A stretch of DNA of 64,000 nt from Lingula anatina (taxonomy: Eukaryota; Brachiopoda; Lingulata; Lingulida; Lingulidae), in contig NW_019775708.1 of NCBI RefSeq assembly GCF_001039355.2, positions 113,916-177,915 on the forward strand, read 5' to 3'. Made by a program: the position numbers and the translations under genes. This document shows, piece by piece, positions 11,450 through 22,468 of this stretch (position 1 is the stretch's first letter; each line of letters opens with the position of its first letter). The notes beneath the pieces were generated by a model. That model did not search any database and was not told the DNA's origin. It saw nothing but the letters and a program-made list of their open reading frames with translations.

Positions 11450-12007
11450 CTTCATAACAAAGTAATATAAACTTCTGAAATGTCTTTATTAGAAACATTT
11501 CAGAAAAATAACACTGAATTCGAAAAAACTGAGAAAAGCATCGAACTATAAGATTGCACATAATAGTTCACAATGGCGAGATTATGCGTTGGCATTAGAT
11601 CAAGTCATTAGATCAAGTCCTGGAGTAGGGTGCCTATACGACCTACCATAGGCATAACTGACCCAGTATGTACCTATACCAGCTATTTAAAGATGTTTCC
11701 TAAAAATTCTAGTATTACCAGAACTATTGTCAAAGCTATAAATTCTTGAAAGGCACATAACAGTTGAAAAATCTATATAAAGACTAAATGTCGGTTAAAA
11801 TCCCTCTGCGGTGTACTATTATTTATCTCCTAGGCTGAAATAGCAAAGAAAAGGTACAACATGCTCTAAGTCGAAAAACACGACATGGGCTGTGTTAGTT
11901 GGGACAAACATTTACAAGAAGGGGGCCTACTCTCTGTGCAGAGTCGCCAGATATAATCTTTTGTTTTTTTCAACCGATCAGTGTAGGGTAGGGTAAATAA
12001 TAACTTT

Positions 12008-12038
<31 letters not shown>

Positions 12039-12985
12039 TTTTTTTTTTTTTTTGGGGGGGGGGAGGGTATATCTCAAGGAACAGGTGCCTTTAGAGGCGA
12101 AATGGGCCAAAAAGTTGATTTCTGGTGAGATATTTGAGCTAGGGGCATTCTTTAGGTCGGTAATTACACTACTATATTTGGAAACGCATACAAAGCATGT
12201 GTAGTATATATACAGTAACTGTAGTAGCTATATGCATGTACATACCCGTATTGAATAGGGTTAGGTGAAGCACAAATTTGATAAGTAAGTGTTTTCTATG
12301 GCAGAAAATTATGTTAAATACACATGTGCATTTTTTTTTTCACAACAGCCATTGAGGTTGGTTAAATGATGATTTTCAAAATGGCACTAATGGAATTATA
12401 GCGGCCATCTTGGATTTGGTGGCCATAATGCCAAAAGTGAGTTTCTTCTTCATAATTTAGTCCAGTATCGATGGTTAATATGAAAAGAAATGGATTGAGA
12501 CATATTCGAAAGAGAATTGTCAATATCCATGGTTTTGAAGCTTTCACGAACAAATATCTTGAAAATTACTCAAAACACCTCCCTTCAAATCATTTCTATC
12601 ACCAAAGCAATATCAAAAGACTTTTTCACTACTAAAATAGTAAGAATGGATATATTACACGTATATGTAAGTCAAACGCTTCAAAAATCAACATAAAAAA
12701 GCAAAAGCACTTTCAAAATGGTGGATGGCGGCCATCTTGGATTTGAGGTGCAAAATGGCCGCCAGTTGTTTCCAAAATGTCAAAAAATGGGTTCCTTGCC
12801 CCTAATTTAGTAAGGTTTGATATTCTATACATGTTTATAGGCAAAAAAAGGATGGAAATTTATGTTATATCATAGTTTGGTAACCAATTTGCATAATTTA
12901 TGCGGATGAAAAAATTAATTTGCCCCAAGGAATATTCATTGTACTATAAAATGCAGCGTTTGACCCCTTAACAAGCCTACTAGAT
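11450..12985. other. Intergenic, sulfotransferase A to B
   Basis: 11450-11800 is the 3' flank shared with copies B and C. 12000-12062 is TTTA-rich low complexity running into a G tract. 12370-12780 contains two direct copies of GCGGCCATCTTGGATTTG (12401-12418 and 12728-12745), a motif reminiscent of dispersed repeats. No coding exon was found. Confidence 0.6.
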
Positions 12986-13426
12986 TTTCTTCTTCTTAGT
13001 TCTTGACTTCAAAATGTAACGCCATTGATTTCAAAGCACATTTAAATTTGACACAGTACGGCTTACATTGTGGAAATGTCCTCACTAATACACCTGTTGA
13101 CAGAGCAAGTCGACGCTGTCATGGCCTGATCACGAGCGTATCCAAGTTAATGACACTTATTAGATTTGGTAGCGCTGAGAAACCTTAACGGAAACACGTC
13201 ACACATTACACCCATAAGAAAAATATATGGCAGATGTACGGTGTGTCATCAGTGGAGGCATGTCAAGACATTTTAGATAAATTCTGTTCGGTTTTCAAAA
13301 AAAGTGCCCCCCCCCCCCCCCTGGTCGCCTTGGTGTCATCCCTGGTGCATTCAAACTAAACCAATTCTTGAAGTACTCCTTCCAATATATTATAGCAACC
13401 CTCCACCTACATGTTTACACACGGGT

Positions 13427-13465
<39 letters not shown>

Positions 13466-13654
13466 GAACACAATTATGGTCAGAATCTATATGAATTACG
13501 AGCTGCAGTAAGGTTTGGTATACACGTATTGAAAATCCACTAAACTTGAAAAAAGAAGTCTATACAGTGAATCTACAATAGGGCAACTGAGGCGAAAGCC
13601 TATTTATATTAAATAGGGCGTTTGAGGTAAGAAGCCAGGTGAGGCAGCGCTATT

Positions 13655-13810
13655 TTCCTTTGTTTTCAGTTGCTTTGATAGTTCATAGTTTACTCAGTCG
13701 TCGTGTTCCAACTAGCAAGGGCGGTTACCTGAATTTTCTTTTTTTCAGTGACAACAAAATATATAACAGGTATATTACACCCAGGTCTGTGACCATAGTG
13801 AGTGTTGACT
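13655..13810 (+). promoter_or_regulatory. Conserved promoter/5' leader block of the sulfotransferase genes (copy B shown)
   Basis: A block ahead of each start codon is nearly the same in all seven genes: A 5920-6067, B here, C 17088-17240, D 20930-21087, E 25072-25242, F 28715-28866, G 32255-32386. It contains 'agttcatagttcactcagtc', 'ggcggttacctgag', a T-rich tract ending in cag, and a TATA-like AAATATATAACAGG about 45-60 bp before the ATG. The last can be read as a TATA box, or as a small leader exon ending aacag before gtatat. The sequence alone does not settle this. Confidence 0.5.
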
Positions 13811-16383
13811 ATGTCACTACTGAGCGATTTTCTTATCTTCTGCTACTACTGCTGCTACTGTGCCATCATTCTTCTCGACTGGTTACTCCATGTCGTCCTG
13901 GGACGTCGCTTTACGCCGCTCACAGAGGACAGTCTGCTCCGAGATCTGTCTCTTAACGACCGGCGTCTCCTGCTGTCCGACAGTCTTACTGGGCGCTGGT
14001 GGTACCAGGGGTTCACTCATCTGTTGAAATGTTACCGTGAAGATGACACCTGCTCGGTGGACGGGAGGATGGGAATAGAAAGGAGATTGAAGGAGATATT
14101 AAATAACAGACTTGCTATATCTAGACGACTACCGACTGTGGATTTGACCAAGGTGAGTGTATAGTCTGACACTGCCACTCGTACCACTATACGAAGTTTC
14201 AAAATTGACCCAAAACGTAGCACGATGCTGCATAAAAGTTTTTCATGACTCGTTGTTTTTTATGTAAACCATGCACTTTATACTCGTGTCGCTTATTGAA
14301 ATGCAATAAATTCTGTCACTTAAACAGTAAAAGGAATATTGACAAGACACAAGCACAATAACTTAAATCCGCAATTAATAGCAATTCAACCGCTTAAGAG
14401 GTCAACATGTACATTGCCGTTTTAAGTGCCCTATCAAGGAGCCTATTTTCATCATTGGGCCAATGCGGACGGGGACAACGTACCTGCAGAACTTGTTGTA
14501 CCAGGACCCTCGGAACACTTCGCCACTCTTCTACGAGTTGATGTGCCCCGTAGAGGAGAACACAGACGCAGTGAACGCTGGGAAAGATCCGCGTGTTCTC
14601 ATGTTTAGTTTCTTTTTAGGTATATAATTGTTGTATTTATTTAAATAATTATAACCTCAAAAACCAACATATGTTTTTGGTATTTCAAATACAGTACTTG
14701 AGGATTGTTCTTTTATGGGCGTTCCGTGGACCGTATGGACCGTAATAACTTGTGAGTCATTTGCTGATTTTGCCGAGGTAAAAGATAGAAAGTGAGAGAG
14801 AGAGAGAGAGAGAGAGAGTAAAGAGAGAGTTCTCAATTATATTTTATATACATACTGTATATACATATTTCAGATGTCGCATTACGAGGTAAACGAATGT
14901 TTAGAAACATTCACAATGTCCAGGCCAAGAGTCCTCACGAGTGTTTCCATTTGTTCGACAATATGGGGATATTTAAGTTTTACCAAGGGGTGATCGGTAA
15001 CACTGGTCCATACAGAGACTGGGTGCGCGCTCGAACCAAGGAAGAGATGGTGGAAGCCTATCGTTTCCATCGTTTGCAACTTCAGCTTATTCTTTTAGCA
15101 AGAAGTAAGTGTAGGAATGTGGTCGTTATAGATATAATAAAAGGATTTGCCTTTTTCGCCTCTCCATTTCAAAATTAAGGGTCAGAACTTAATCATCTCA
15201 AAATGTTTCCTTTCCTTTGGTTCTTTATGATGGCATTCAGAACAGCGAACTAACAGATCCGCGGATCAAATATGGCGACCCACTAAAAAGCTTGCCGCTT
15301 GATTCCTGGTTAGACACTGAATAGATTCTAAAAAGCTTGCCGCTTGATTCCTGGTTAGACACTGAATAGATTCTAAAAAGCTTGCCACTTGATTCCTGAT
15401 TAGACTCTGAATAGATTCCCCGTTACATGGGAATAACTCAACAAACATCCAAGTGGGTCAGCCATATTTGATCCGCGGATCTGTTAGTTCGCTGTTCTGA
15501 TTGCTCTTTTTGTCGCTTTATTATAAAGAAATTTTATGGCTATTTATATTTATATTTATATTACTATATATTTATATATTAAAATTTATTTTGATTTTTA
15601 GGAAAATTGCATTGAAAACGAATTTTAACATCAACATCTTTTATTAGACTCAGCAAGCCATGGCCAACACGTCATTCTGAAAGATTCCATGCACGGGGTG
15701 TACCTGGACGCAATCCTGGCGGTGTATCCGGACGCAATGTTCATCCACACCTGCCGCAATCCATGCAAATCGCTCGCCTCCGTGTGCTCATTGTTTCAGC
15801 ACCTCACCACTTGTGTCTACGACCCCAAAGATATAGGTAGGGGCTTGTCCTTAAACCTCTTCTTAACTTTTTGAAATATACTAACCTTTGAAATAATAAT
15901 CTGATGAGGTTTTTCTGACCTGTAAAATAAAAAAAAATGTTAAAATTTTTGTTGTTAATTTATTTCATGATCCTGTCAATGTAAATAACTTTTGGTTAAG
16001 TTGTATTGTCAATGATTTCTGATTGCGTTTTAGTTGTCTGTGTTCATATTTTAGGAAGAGACGTCCTAGACGACCCCCTATTTCACGCGGGGAACGAAAT
16101 CCTAGAATTCAGAAAGAACCACCCTGATCAAGAACACAGATTCGTCGATATAGACTACGAACATCTTGTTAGAGCGCCCATAGATACAGTGAGACAGATT
16201 TATGATAAATTTGGGCTCGATCTCAGCGAAGAAGCTGAAGCAATGATAAAGGAGTATATAAAAGAAAATCCCCAAAATAAATATGGTCGTCACCATTACG
16301 ACTTGGAGCCGTACGGGTTGAAGGAGGAGGAAATATTTGAAAAATTTCGAGATTATATTGAATATTTTAACATTCAGTGCTAA
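13811..16383 (+). CDS. Sulfotransferase copy B (Sulfotransfer_3 family, membrane-anchored), 427 aa
   Basis: Exons: 13811-14152, 14427-14619, 14874-15104, 15648-15836, 16055-16383, with lengths identical to copy A. The N-terminal anchor is LIFCYYCCYCAIILLDWLL. The PAPS loop reads GPMRTGTTYLQ (Tyr where A, D, F and G have Phe). The 3'-phosphate motif is [12 protein letters not shown]: Cys replaces the Tyr found in the other copies, but Arg-Asn-Pro and Ser are kept. The C-terminus is LSEEAEAMIKEYIKENPQ, where the others mostly have [10 protein letters not shown]. The frame is open through all exons. Intron 3 holds a foldback MITE with a triplicated 45-bp core. It is closest to copy C in exon 1, introns and 3' flank. 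Confidence 0.9.
14789..14830. repeat. Intron 2 microsatellite, copy B: (AG)n only
   Basis: Short GA tract just upstream of exon 3. The TC and AC tracts and the adjacent 'gagaaccatctctc' phrase are missing, so B has a deletion relative to its siblings. Confidence 0.85.
15229..15507. mobile_element. Intron 3 foldback MITE, copy B, with 45-bp tandem triplication
   Basis: The arms are CAGAACAGCGAACTAACAG and CTGTTAGTTCGCTGTTCTG, each joined to GATCCGCGGATC and a form of AAATATGG. The core contains three direct 45-bp units beginning CTAAAAAGCTTGCC and ending TGAATAGATT (about 15284-15418). Copy C has three units as well; A, D and G have one or a partial one. Confidence 0.8.
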
Positions 16384-17240
16384 CTTCATAACGGAATAAT
16401 ATAAACTATTGATATGTCTTAATTAGAAACATTTAGAAAAATAACACTGAATTCCAAAAAACTGAGAAAAGCATCGAACTATAAGATTGCACATAATAGT
16501 TCACAATGGCGAGAAAATGCGTTGACATTAGATCAAGTCCTGGAATAGGGTGCCCGTACGACCTACCATAGGCATAACTGACCCAGTATGTGCCTGTACC
16601 AGATATTTAAAGATGTTTCTTAAAAATTCTAATATTACCAGAATTATTGTCAAAGCTTAAGTCTTTTTAAAAGACATATAACGGTTGAACAATTGATTAA
16701 AAGACTAAATTGTCAGGGGAGTCCTGACCCCCCCCCCCCCCCACCCCCCGTTCAAATAATCCTGGATCCGCCCCTGTATATGGCAGTTGTAAGGTGTGTT
16801 ATCAGTGTAGGAATGTCAAAATACTACTCCTTCCACTATATTTTAACAACCCTCCACCTTCATCCACCTATACAAACGGGTGCACGCACGCAGACACATC
16901 TATAAAAGATCCCTAAGCATATGCAAATCAATTACGTAAGATATAAAATACATGCCGTAGTATGGGAGGCACGTATTGAAAAACCGGTTCACTGAAAAAA
17001 CAGTAGTCTGTAGGACAACAGTGGCGAGAGCTTATAATATTAAATAGGGCGTTTGAGGTAAGAAGCCAGGTGACACAGCGCTATTTTCCGTTCCTTTCAG
17101 TTGCTTTGATAGTTCATAGTTCACTCAGTCGACGTGTTCCAACTAGTAAGGGCGGTTACCTGAGTTTTTTTCTTCAGTGACAGCAAAAATATATAACAGG
17201 TATATGACACCCAGGTTTGTGACCATAGTGAGTGTTGACT

Positions 17241-18277
17241 ATGTCACTACTGAGCGATATTTCTATCTTCTGCTACAACTGCTGCTACTGCGCCATTGTT
17301 CTTCTCGACTGTTTACTTCGTGTCGCACTTGGGCGTCGCTTTACGCCGCTCACAGAAGACAGCCTGCTCCGTGATCTGTCTCTTAACGACCGACGTCTGC
17401 TGTTCTCTGACAATCTTACTGGGCGCTGGTGGTACCAGGGGTTCACTCAACTGTTGAAATGTTACCGTGAAGATGCCACCTGCTCGGTGGACGGGAGGAT
17501 GGGAATAGAAAGGAGATTGAAAGAAATATTAAATAACAGACTTGCTATATCAAGACGACTACCGAATGTGGATTTGACCAAGGTGAGTGTATAGAGTCTG
17601 ATGCTGCCACTCGTACCATTATACGAAGTTTCAAAATTGACCCAAAACTTAGCACGATCCTGCAAAAAAGTTTTTCATGACTCATTGTTTTTTATGTAAA
17701 CCATGCACTTTATACTCGTGTCGCTTATTGAAATGCAATAAATTCTGTCACTTAAACAGTAAAAGGAATATTGACAAGACACAAGCACAATAACTTAAAT
17801 CCGCAATTAATAGCAATTCAACCGCTTAAGAGGTCAACATGTACATTGCTGTTTTAAGTGCCCTATCAAGGAGCCTATTTTCATCATTGGGCCAATGCGG
17901 ACGGGGACAACGTACCTGCAGAACTTGCTGTACCAGGACCCGCGAAACACTTCGCCACTCTTCTACGAGTTGATGTGCCCCGTGGAGGAGAACACAGATG
18001 CAGTGAACGCTGGGAAAGATCCGCGTGTTCTCATGTTTAGTTTCTTTTTAGGTATATAATTGTTGTATTTATTTAAATGATTATAACTTTAAAAACCCAA
18101 CCTTTGTTTTTGGTATTTCAAATACAGTACTTGAGGATTGTTCTTTTATGGGCGTTCCGAGGACCGTATGGTCCGTAATAACCTTTGAGTCATTTGCTGA
18201 CTTTGCCGAGGCAATAGATTCATGGGATTACCAGTTTTATGTTTTTGAGAACCATCTCTCAGGCTCTCTCTCTCTCA

Positions 18278-18319
<42 letters not shown>

Positions 18320-19893
18320 AACAGGCGCAGAGTAAGAAAGAGAGAGTAAAGAGAGAGAGTTCTCAAATTTTTTTTATATACATACTGTATTATATTATAT
18401 ACATATTTCAGATGTCGCATTACGAGGTAAACGAATGTTTAAAAACATTCACAACGTCCAGGCCAAGAGTCCTCACGAGTGTTTCCATTTGTTCAACAAT
18501 ATGGGGATATTTAAGTTTTACCAAGGGGTGATCGGTAACACTGGGCCATATAGAGACTGGGTGCGCGCTCGAACCAAGGAAGAGATGGTGGAAGCCTATC
18601 GTTTCCATCGATTGCAACTTCAGCTTATTCTTTTAGCAAGAAGTAGGTGTAGGAATGTGGTCGCTATAGACATAATAAAAGGATTCACCTTTTTCGCCTA
18701 TCCATTCAAAATTTAAGATCAGAACTTAATCATCTCAAAATGTTATCTTTCCTTTGGTTGTTTTTGATGGCATTCAGAACAGCGAACTAACAGATCCGCG
18801 GATCAAATATGGCGACCCACTAAAAAGCCTCCCGCTTGATTCCTGATTAGACACTGAATAGATTCTAAAAAGCTTCCCGCTTGATTCCTGATAAGACACT
18901 GAATAGATTCTAAAAAGCTTGCCGCTTGATTCCTGGTTAGACACTGAATAGATTCCCCATGGGATTTCTCAACAAACATTTAAATGGGTCGGCCATAATT
19001 GGTCCGCGGATCTGTTAGTTTTCTGTTCTGATTGTGCTCTTCGTCGCTTTATTATAAAGAAATTTTATGCATATTTATATTTATATTACTTTATGTTTAT
19101 ATATTTATTTATTATTTCTTTTGATTTTTAGGAAAATCGCATTGAAAACGAATTTTAACATCATCATCTTTTATTAGATTCAGCAAGCCATGACCAGCAC
19201 GTCATTCTGAAAGATTCCATGCATGGGCTGTACCTGGACGCAATCCTGGCGGTGTATCCGGACGCAATGTTCATTCACACCTACCGCAATCCATGCAAAT
19301 CACTCGCATCCGTTTGCTCGTTGTTTCAGCACCACACCACTTGTGCCTACGACCCCAAAGATATAGGTAGGGGTGTGTCCTTAAACCTCTTCTTAACTTT
19401 TTGAAATATACTAACCTTTGAAATAATAATCTGATGAGATTTTTTTTGAAAGTTGTAAAATTTTTGTTTATTTGTTTCATGATCCTATCCGTAAATAACG
19501 TTTGGTTAAGTTGTATTGTTAATGATTTCTGATTGTTTTTTAGTTGTCCATGTTCAAATTTTAGGAAGAGACGTCCTAGACGACCCCCTGTTACACGCGG
19601 GGAACGAAATCCTAGAATTCAGAAAGAACCACCCTCATCAAGAACACAGATTCGTCGATATAGACTACGAACATCTTGTGAGAGCGCCCATAGATACAGT
19701 GAGACAGATTTATGATAAGTTTGGGCTCGATCTCAGCGAGCAAGCTGAAGCGAAGATGAAGGAGTATATAAAAGAAAATCCCCAAAATAAATATGGTCGT
19801 CACCATTACGACCTGGAGCCGTACGGATTGAAGGAGGAGGAAATATTTGAGAAATTTCGAGATTATATTGAAAATTTTAACATTCAGTGCTAA
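17241..19893 (+). CDS. Sulfotransferase copy C (Sulfotransfer_3 family, membrane-anchored), 427 aa
   Basis: Exons: 17241-17582, 17859-18051, 18412-18642, 19178-19366, 19565-19893; all junctions GT-AG. The anchor is [18 protein letters not shown]. Exon 2 reads GPMRTGTTYLQ as in copy B. Exon 3 keeps the conserved [15 protein letters not shown] and the helix [17 protein letters not shown]. Exon 4 carries [12 protein letters not shown]. Exon 5 starts GRDVLDDPLLHAGNE (Leu for the usual Phe). Near its end Asn replaces Tyr (DYIENFNIQC). Nothing is broken. It shares start residues MSLLSD, the MITE core triplication and intron lengths with copy B, so B and C are probably the youngest pair. Confidence 0.9.
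18262..18355. repeat. Intron 2 microsatellite, copy C: (TC)n(AC)n then AG-rich
   Basis: It follows 'gagaaccatctctcaggctct' as in A and D. The AC tract is about 20 bp and the AG part is interrupted. Confidence 0.9.
18767..19041. mobile_element. Intron 3 foldback MITE, copy C, with three 45-bp units
   Basis: Arms CAGAACAGCGAACTAACAG and a diverged CTGTTAGTTTTCTGTTCTG. The three internal units begin CTAAAAAGC and end TGAATAGATT, and have drifted from one another more than those in copy B. Confidence 0.75.
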
Positions 19894-20195
19894 CTTCATA
19901 ACGGAATAATATAAACTATTGATATGTCTTAATTAGAAAAATTTAGAAAAATAACACTGAATTCCAAAAAACTGAGAAAAGCATCGAACTATAAGATTGC
20001 ACATAATAGTTCACAATGTCGAGTCATGGTGCCTATACGACCTACATTTGTACCATAGGCATACCTGATCCAGTATGTACCTATACCAGCTATATAAAGA
20101 TGTTCGGAAAAATTTTAGTATTACCAGAATTATTGTCAAAGCTAAAGTCTTTTTAAAAGACATATTACGGTTGAAAAATTGATTAAAATACTAAA

Positions 20196-20449
20196 TTGTC
20201 AGGGGGAGTCCTGACCCACCCCACCTTCGGTTTCTGGAAAATAAATCACACCAATATTCCACTCTAGATATTATAATTTTCAAGAGCTGAATCATAGTTC
20301 TAAACGGCACCAAATGGCACTGTTTGCCCTGCAAAACACCGAACCCCACACCAAAGGGGCAAGGGTCGGATTCGCATCCCAGCCCATTTCGTTCTTAAAA
20401 AACTGCCCCCCCCTCCCCCCCGTTCAAATAATCCTAGATCCACCAGTGT
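20196..20449. mobile_element. hAT-like non-autonomous element between copies C and D
   Basis: It contains 'gggggagtcctgaccc' at the left, 'agttctaaacggcaccaaatg' inside, and a right end of 'ataatcctagatccaccagtg', a mutated GGATCCGCCCCTG. Related copies occur between D and E (24463-24689) and between E and F (28140-28401). A short remnant lies between B and C (about 16712-16778). Confidence 0.55.
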
Positions 20450-20525
20450 ATATGGCACTTGTAAGGTGTTTTATCAGATTAGGCATGTCGACATACTGCT
20501 CCTTCCAATATATTTTAACAACCCT

Positions 20526-20682
20526 CAGGGTGGGAGTTCGGAGTGTTCGAAAGAACCGCCCCTTTTGGTGGGAAAAGGTCCACTCTGGGTAAAATTTGAT
20601 CTAGGATCATGAAGTTTTTATTGAAAAAGGTCCACTTTTTCAGAAAAAGAACCCCCTTTTGAAATTGCTGGCTACGGGCCTG
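20526..20682. mobile_element. Short TIR element, 'CAGGCCCGTAGCCAG' family, with ACCCT target duplication
   Basis: Flanked by ACCCT at 20521-20525 and 20683-20687. Other array units read aacaACCCTccacct at this place, which is the empty site. The right end is CTGGCTACGGGCCTG; the left end has decayed to CAGGGTGGGAG. The element is 157 bp with no coding capacity. Confidence 0.75.
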
Positions 20683-21087
20683 ACCCTCCACCTCCATACA
20701 CCTATACACACGGGTGCACGCAAGCAGACGCATTTATAAAAGAACCCTTATAACCATATGCAGATCTATTACGTAAGATATAAAATACAACCCGCAGTAT
20801 AGTAGACACGTATTGAAAAACCGGGTCACTGAAAAAACTGTAGTCTATACAAGTTTGTAGGAAAACAGACACGAGAGATTATAAATGTTAAATAGGGCGT
20901 CTGAGGTAGGAAGCCAGGTTAGGCAGCGCTATTTTCCGTTGCGTTCGGTTGCCTTCATAGTTCATAGTTCACTCAGTTGTCGAGTTCCAACTAGTAAGGA
21001 CAGTTACCTGAGTTTTTTCTTCAGTGAAAGCAAAAATATATAACAGGTATGTTACACCCAGGTTTGTGACCATAGTGAGTGTTAATT

Positions 21088-22419
21088 ATGCCACTACTGA
21101 GCGATATTCTAATCTTCTGTCGCTACTGCACCATCGTTCTTCTCGACTGGTTACTCCGCGTCGTCCTGGGGCGTCGCTTTACGCCGCTCACAGAGGACAG
21201 CCTGCTCCAAGATCTGTCTCTAAACGAACGGCGTCTCCTGCTGTCCGACAATCTTACTGGGCGCTGGTGGTACCAGGGGTTCACTCAACTGTTGAAATGT
21301 TACCGTGAAGATGACACCTGCTCGGTGGATGGGAGGATGGGGATAGAAAGGAGATGGAAGGAGATATTAAAGAACAGACTTGCTATATCAAGACGACTTC
21401 CGAATGTGGATTTGACCAAGGTAAGTGTATAAGGTATGTTCAGGAAGCTCCTACTCGTACCATAATATGAAGCTTCAAAATTGACCCAGAACTTAGTCAG
21501 CCCGATGCTGCATAAAGGTTTTTCGTTACACATTGTTTTTTATGTACAGACACAAATGTGTCTGTACATATAGCTGTCACCTGCGTCTGTCGTCGCCGTC
21601 GCCATGTACTTTTACTGATAACACGATAAGTGGAAAATCGTTTATTCTTTTGGCTTGAAAATTACAGAACTGATGAATATTCATAATATGCAGGTCAAGT
21701 TCGAAAATCAGCATGATCGGGCCATTTGTATGGGAGTTATGCTGTTTTTTCACTTCTTTCAGCATATAAGCAACACCCATAACACAATAAGTGAAAAACA
21801 GTGTCTTCTTATTCCCTAACTCTTTTCTGCTTTTTGTCTGTACATTTGACAGCTTTGCTGCCTTGTTTATGTAAACCATGCACTTTATGCTCTTGTTGCT
21901 TATTGAAGTGCAATCTTTTTCTGTCAGTTAAACAGCAATTTATAGCAACTCAACCGCTTAAGATTTCAACATGTACATTGCCGTTTTTAAGTACCCTATC
22001 AAGGAGCCTATTTTCATCATTGGGCCAATGCGGACGGGGACAACGTTTCTTCAGAATTTGCTGTACCAGGACCCGCGGAACACTTCGCCACTCTTCTACG
22101 AGTTGATGTGCCCCGTGGAGGAGAACACAGCCGCTGTGAACGCTGGGAAAGATCTGCATGTTCTCTTTTACAATTCCTTACTAGGTATTTAATTGATGTA
22201 TTTATTTTTGTAAGTAGAAACTACAACAACCCATCAGTTGTTTTCGGTATTTCAAATCTTTGAGGATTGTTCTTTTATGAGCGTTCAGTGGGCCGTATGG
22301 ACCGTAATAAGGAGTGAGTCATTTGCTGACTTTGCCGAGGCAATGGATTCATGGAATTACCAGATTTATGTTTTTGAGAACCATCTCTCAGGCTCTCTCA
22401 CAGACACACTCACGTGTGC

Positions 22420-22468
<49 letters not shown>

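Noticed and set aside
14426-14608. Open frame '[18 protein letters not shown]' in several copies
   Set aside because: It is exon 2 read in the wrong frame. The frame with the PAPS loop is the one whose phases fit.
14882-15079. Minus-strand frames '[17 protein letters not shown]' opposite exon 3
   Set aside because: An antisense shadow of a highly conserved coding exon, present wherever exon 3 is, with no splice context of its own.
15284-15418. Three direct 45-bp repeats as a CRISPR-like array
   Set aside because: The units abut with no spacers, lie inside a foldback transposon in an animal intron, and vary among paralogs as a minisatellite does.
21971-22192. ATG in 'MYIAVF...' as an alternative start at exon 2 of the sulfotransferases
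   Set aside because: It is upstream of the exon 2 acceptor. In copies A to C small deletions put it out of frame or remove it, while the acceptor-to-donor part stays open in every copy.
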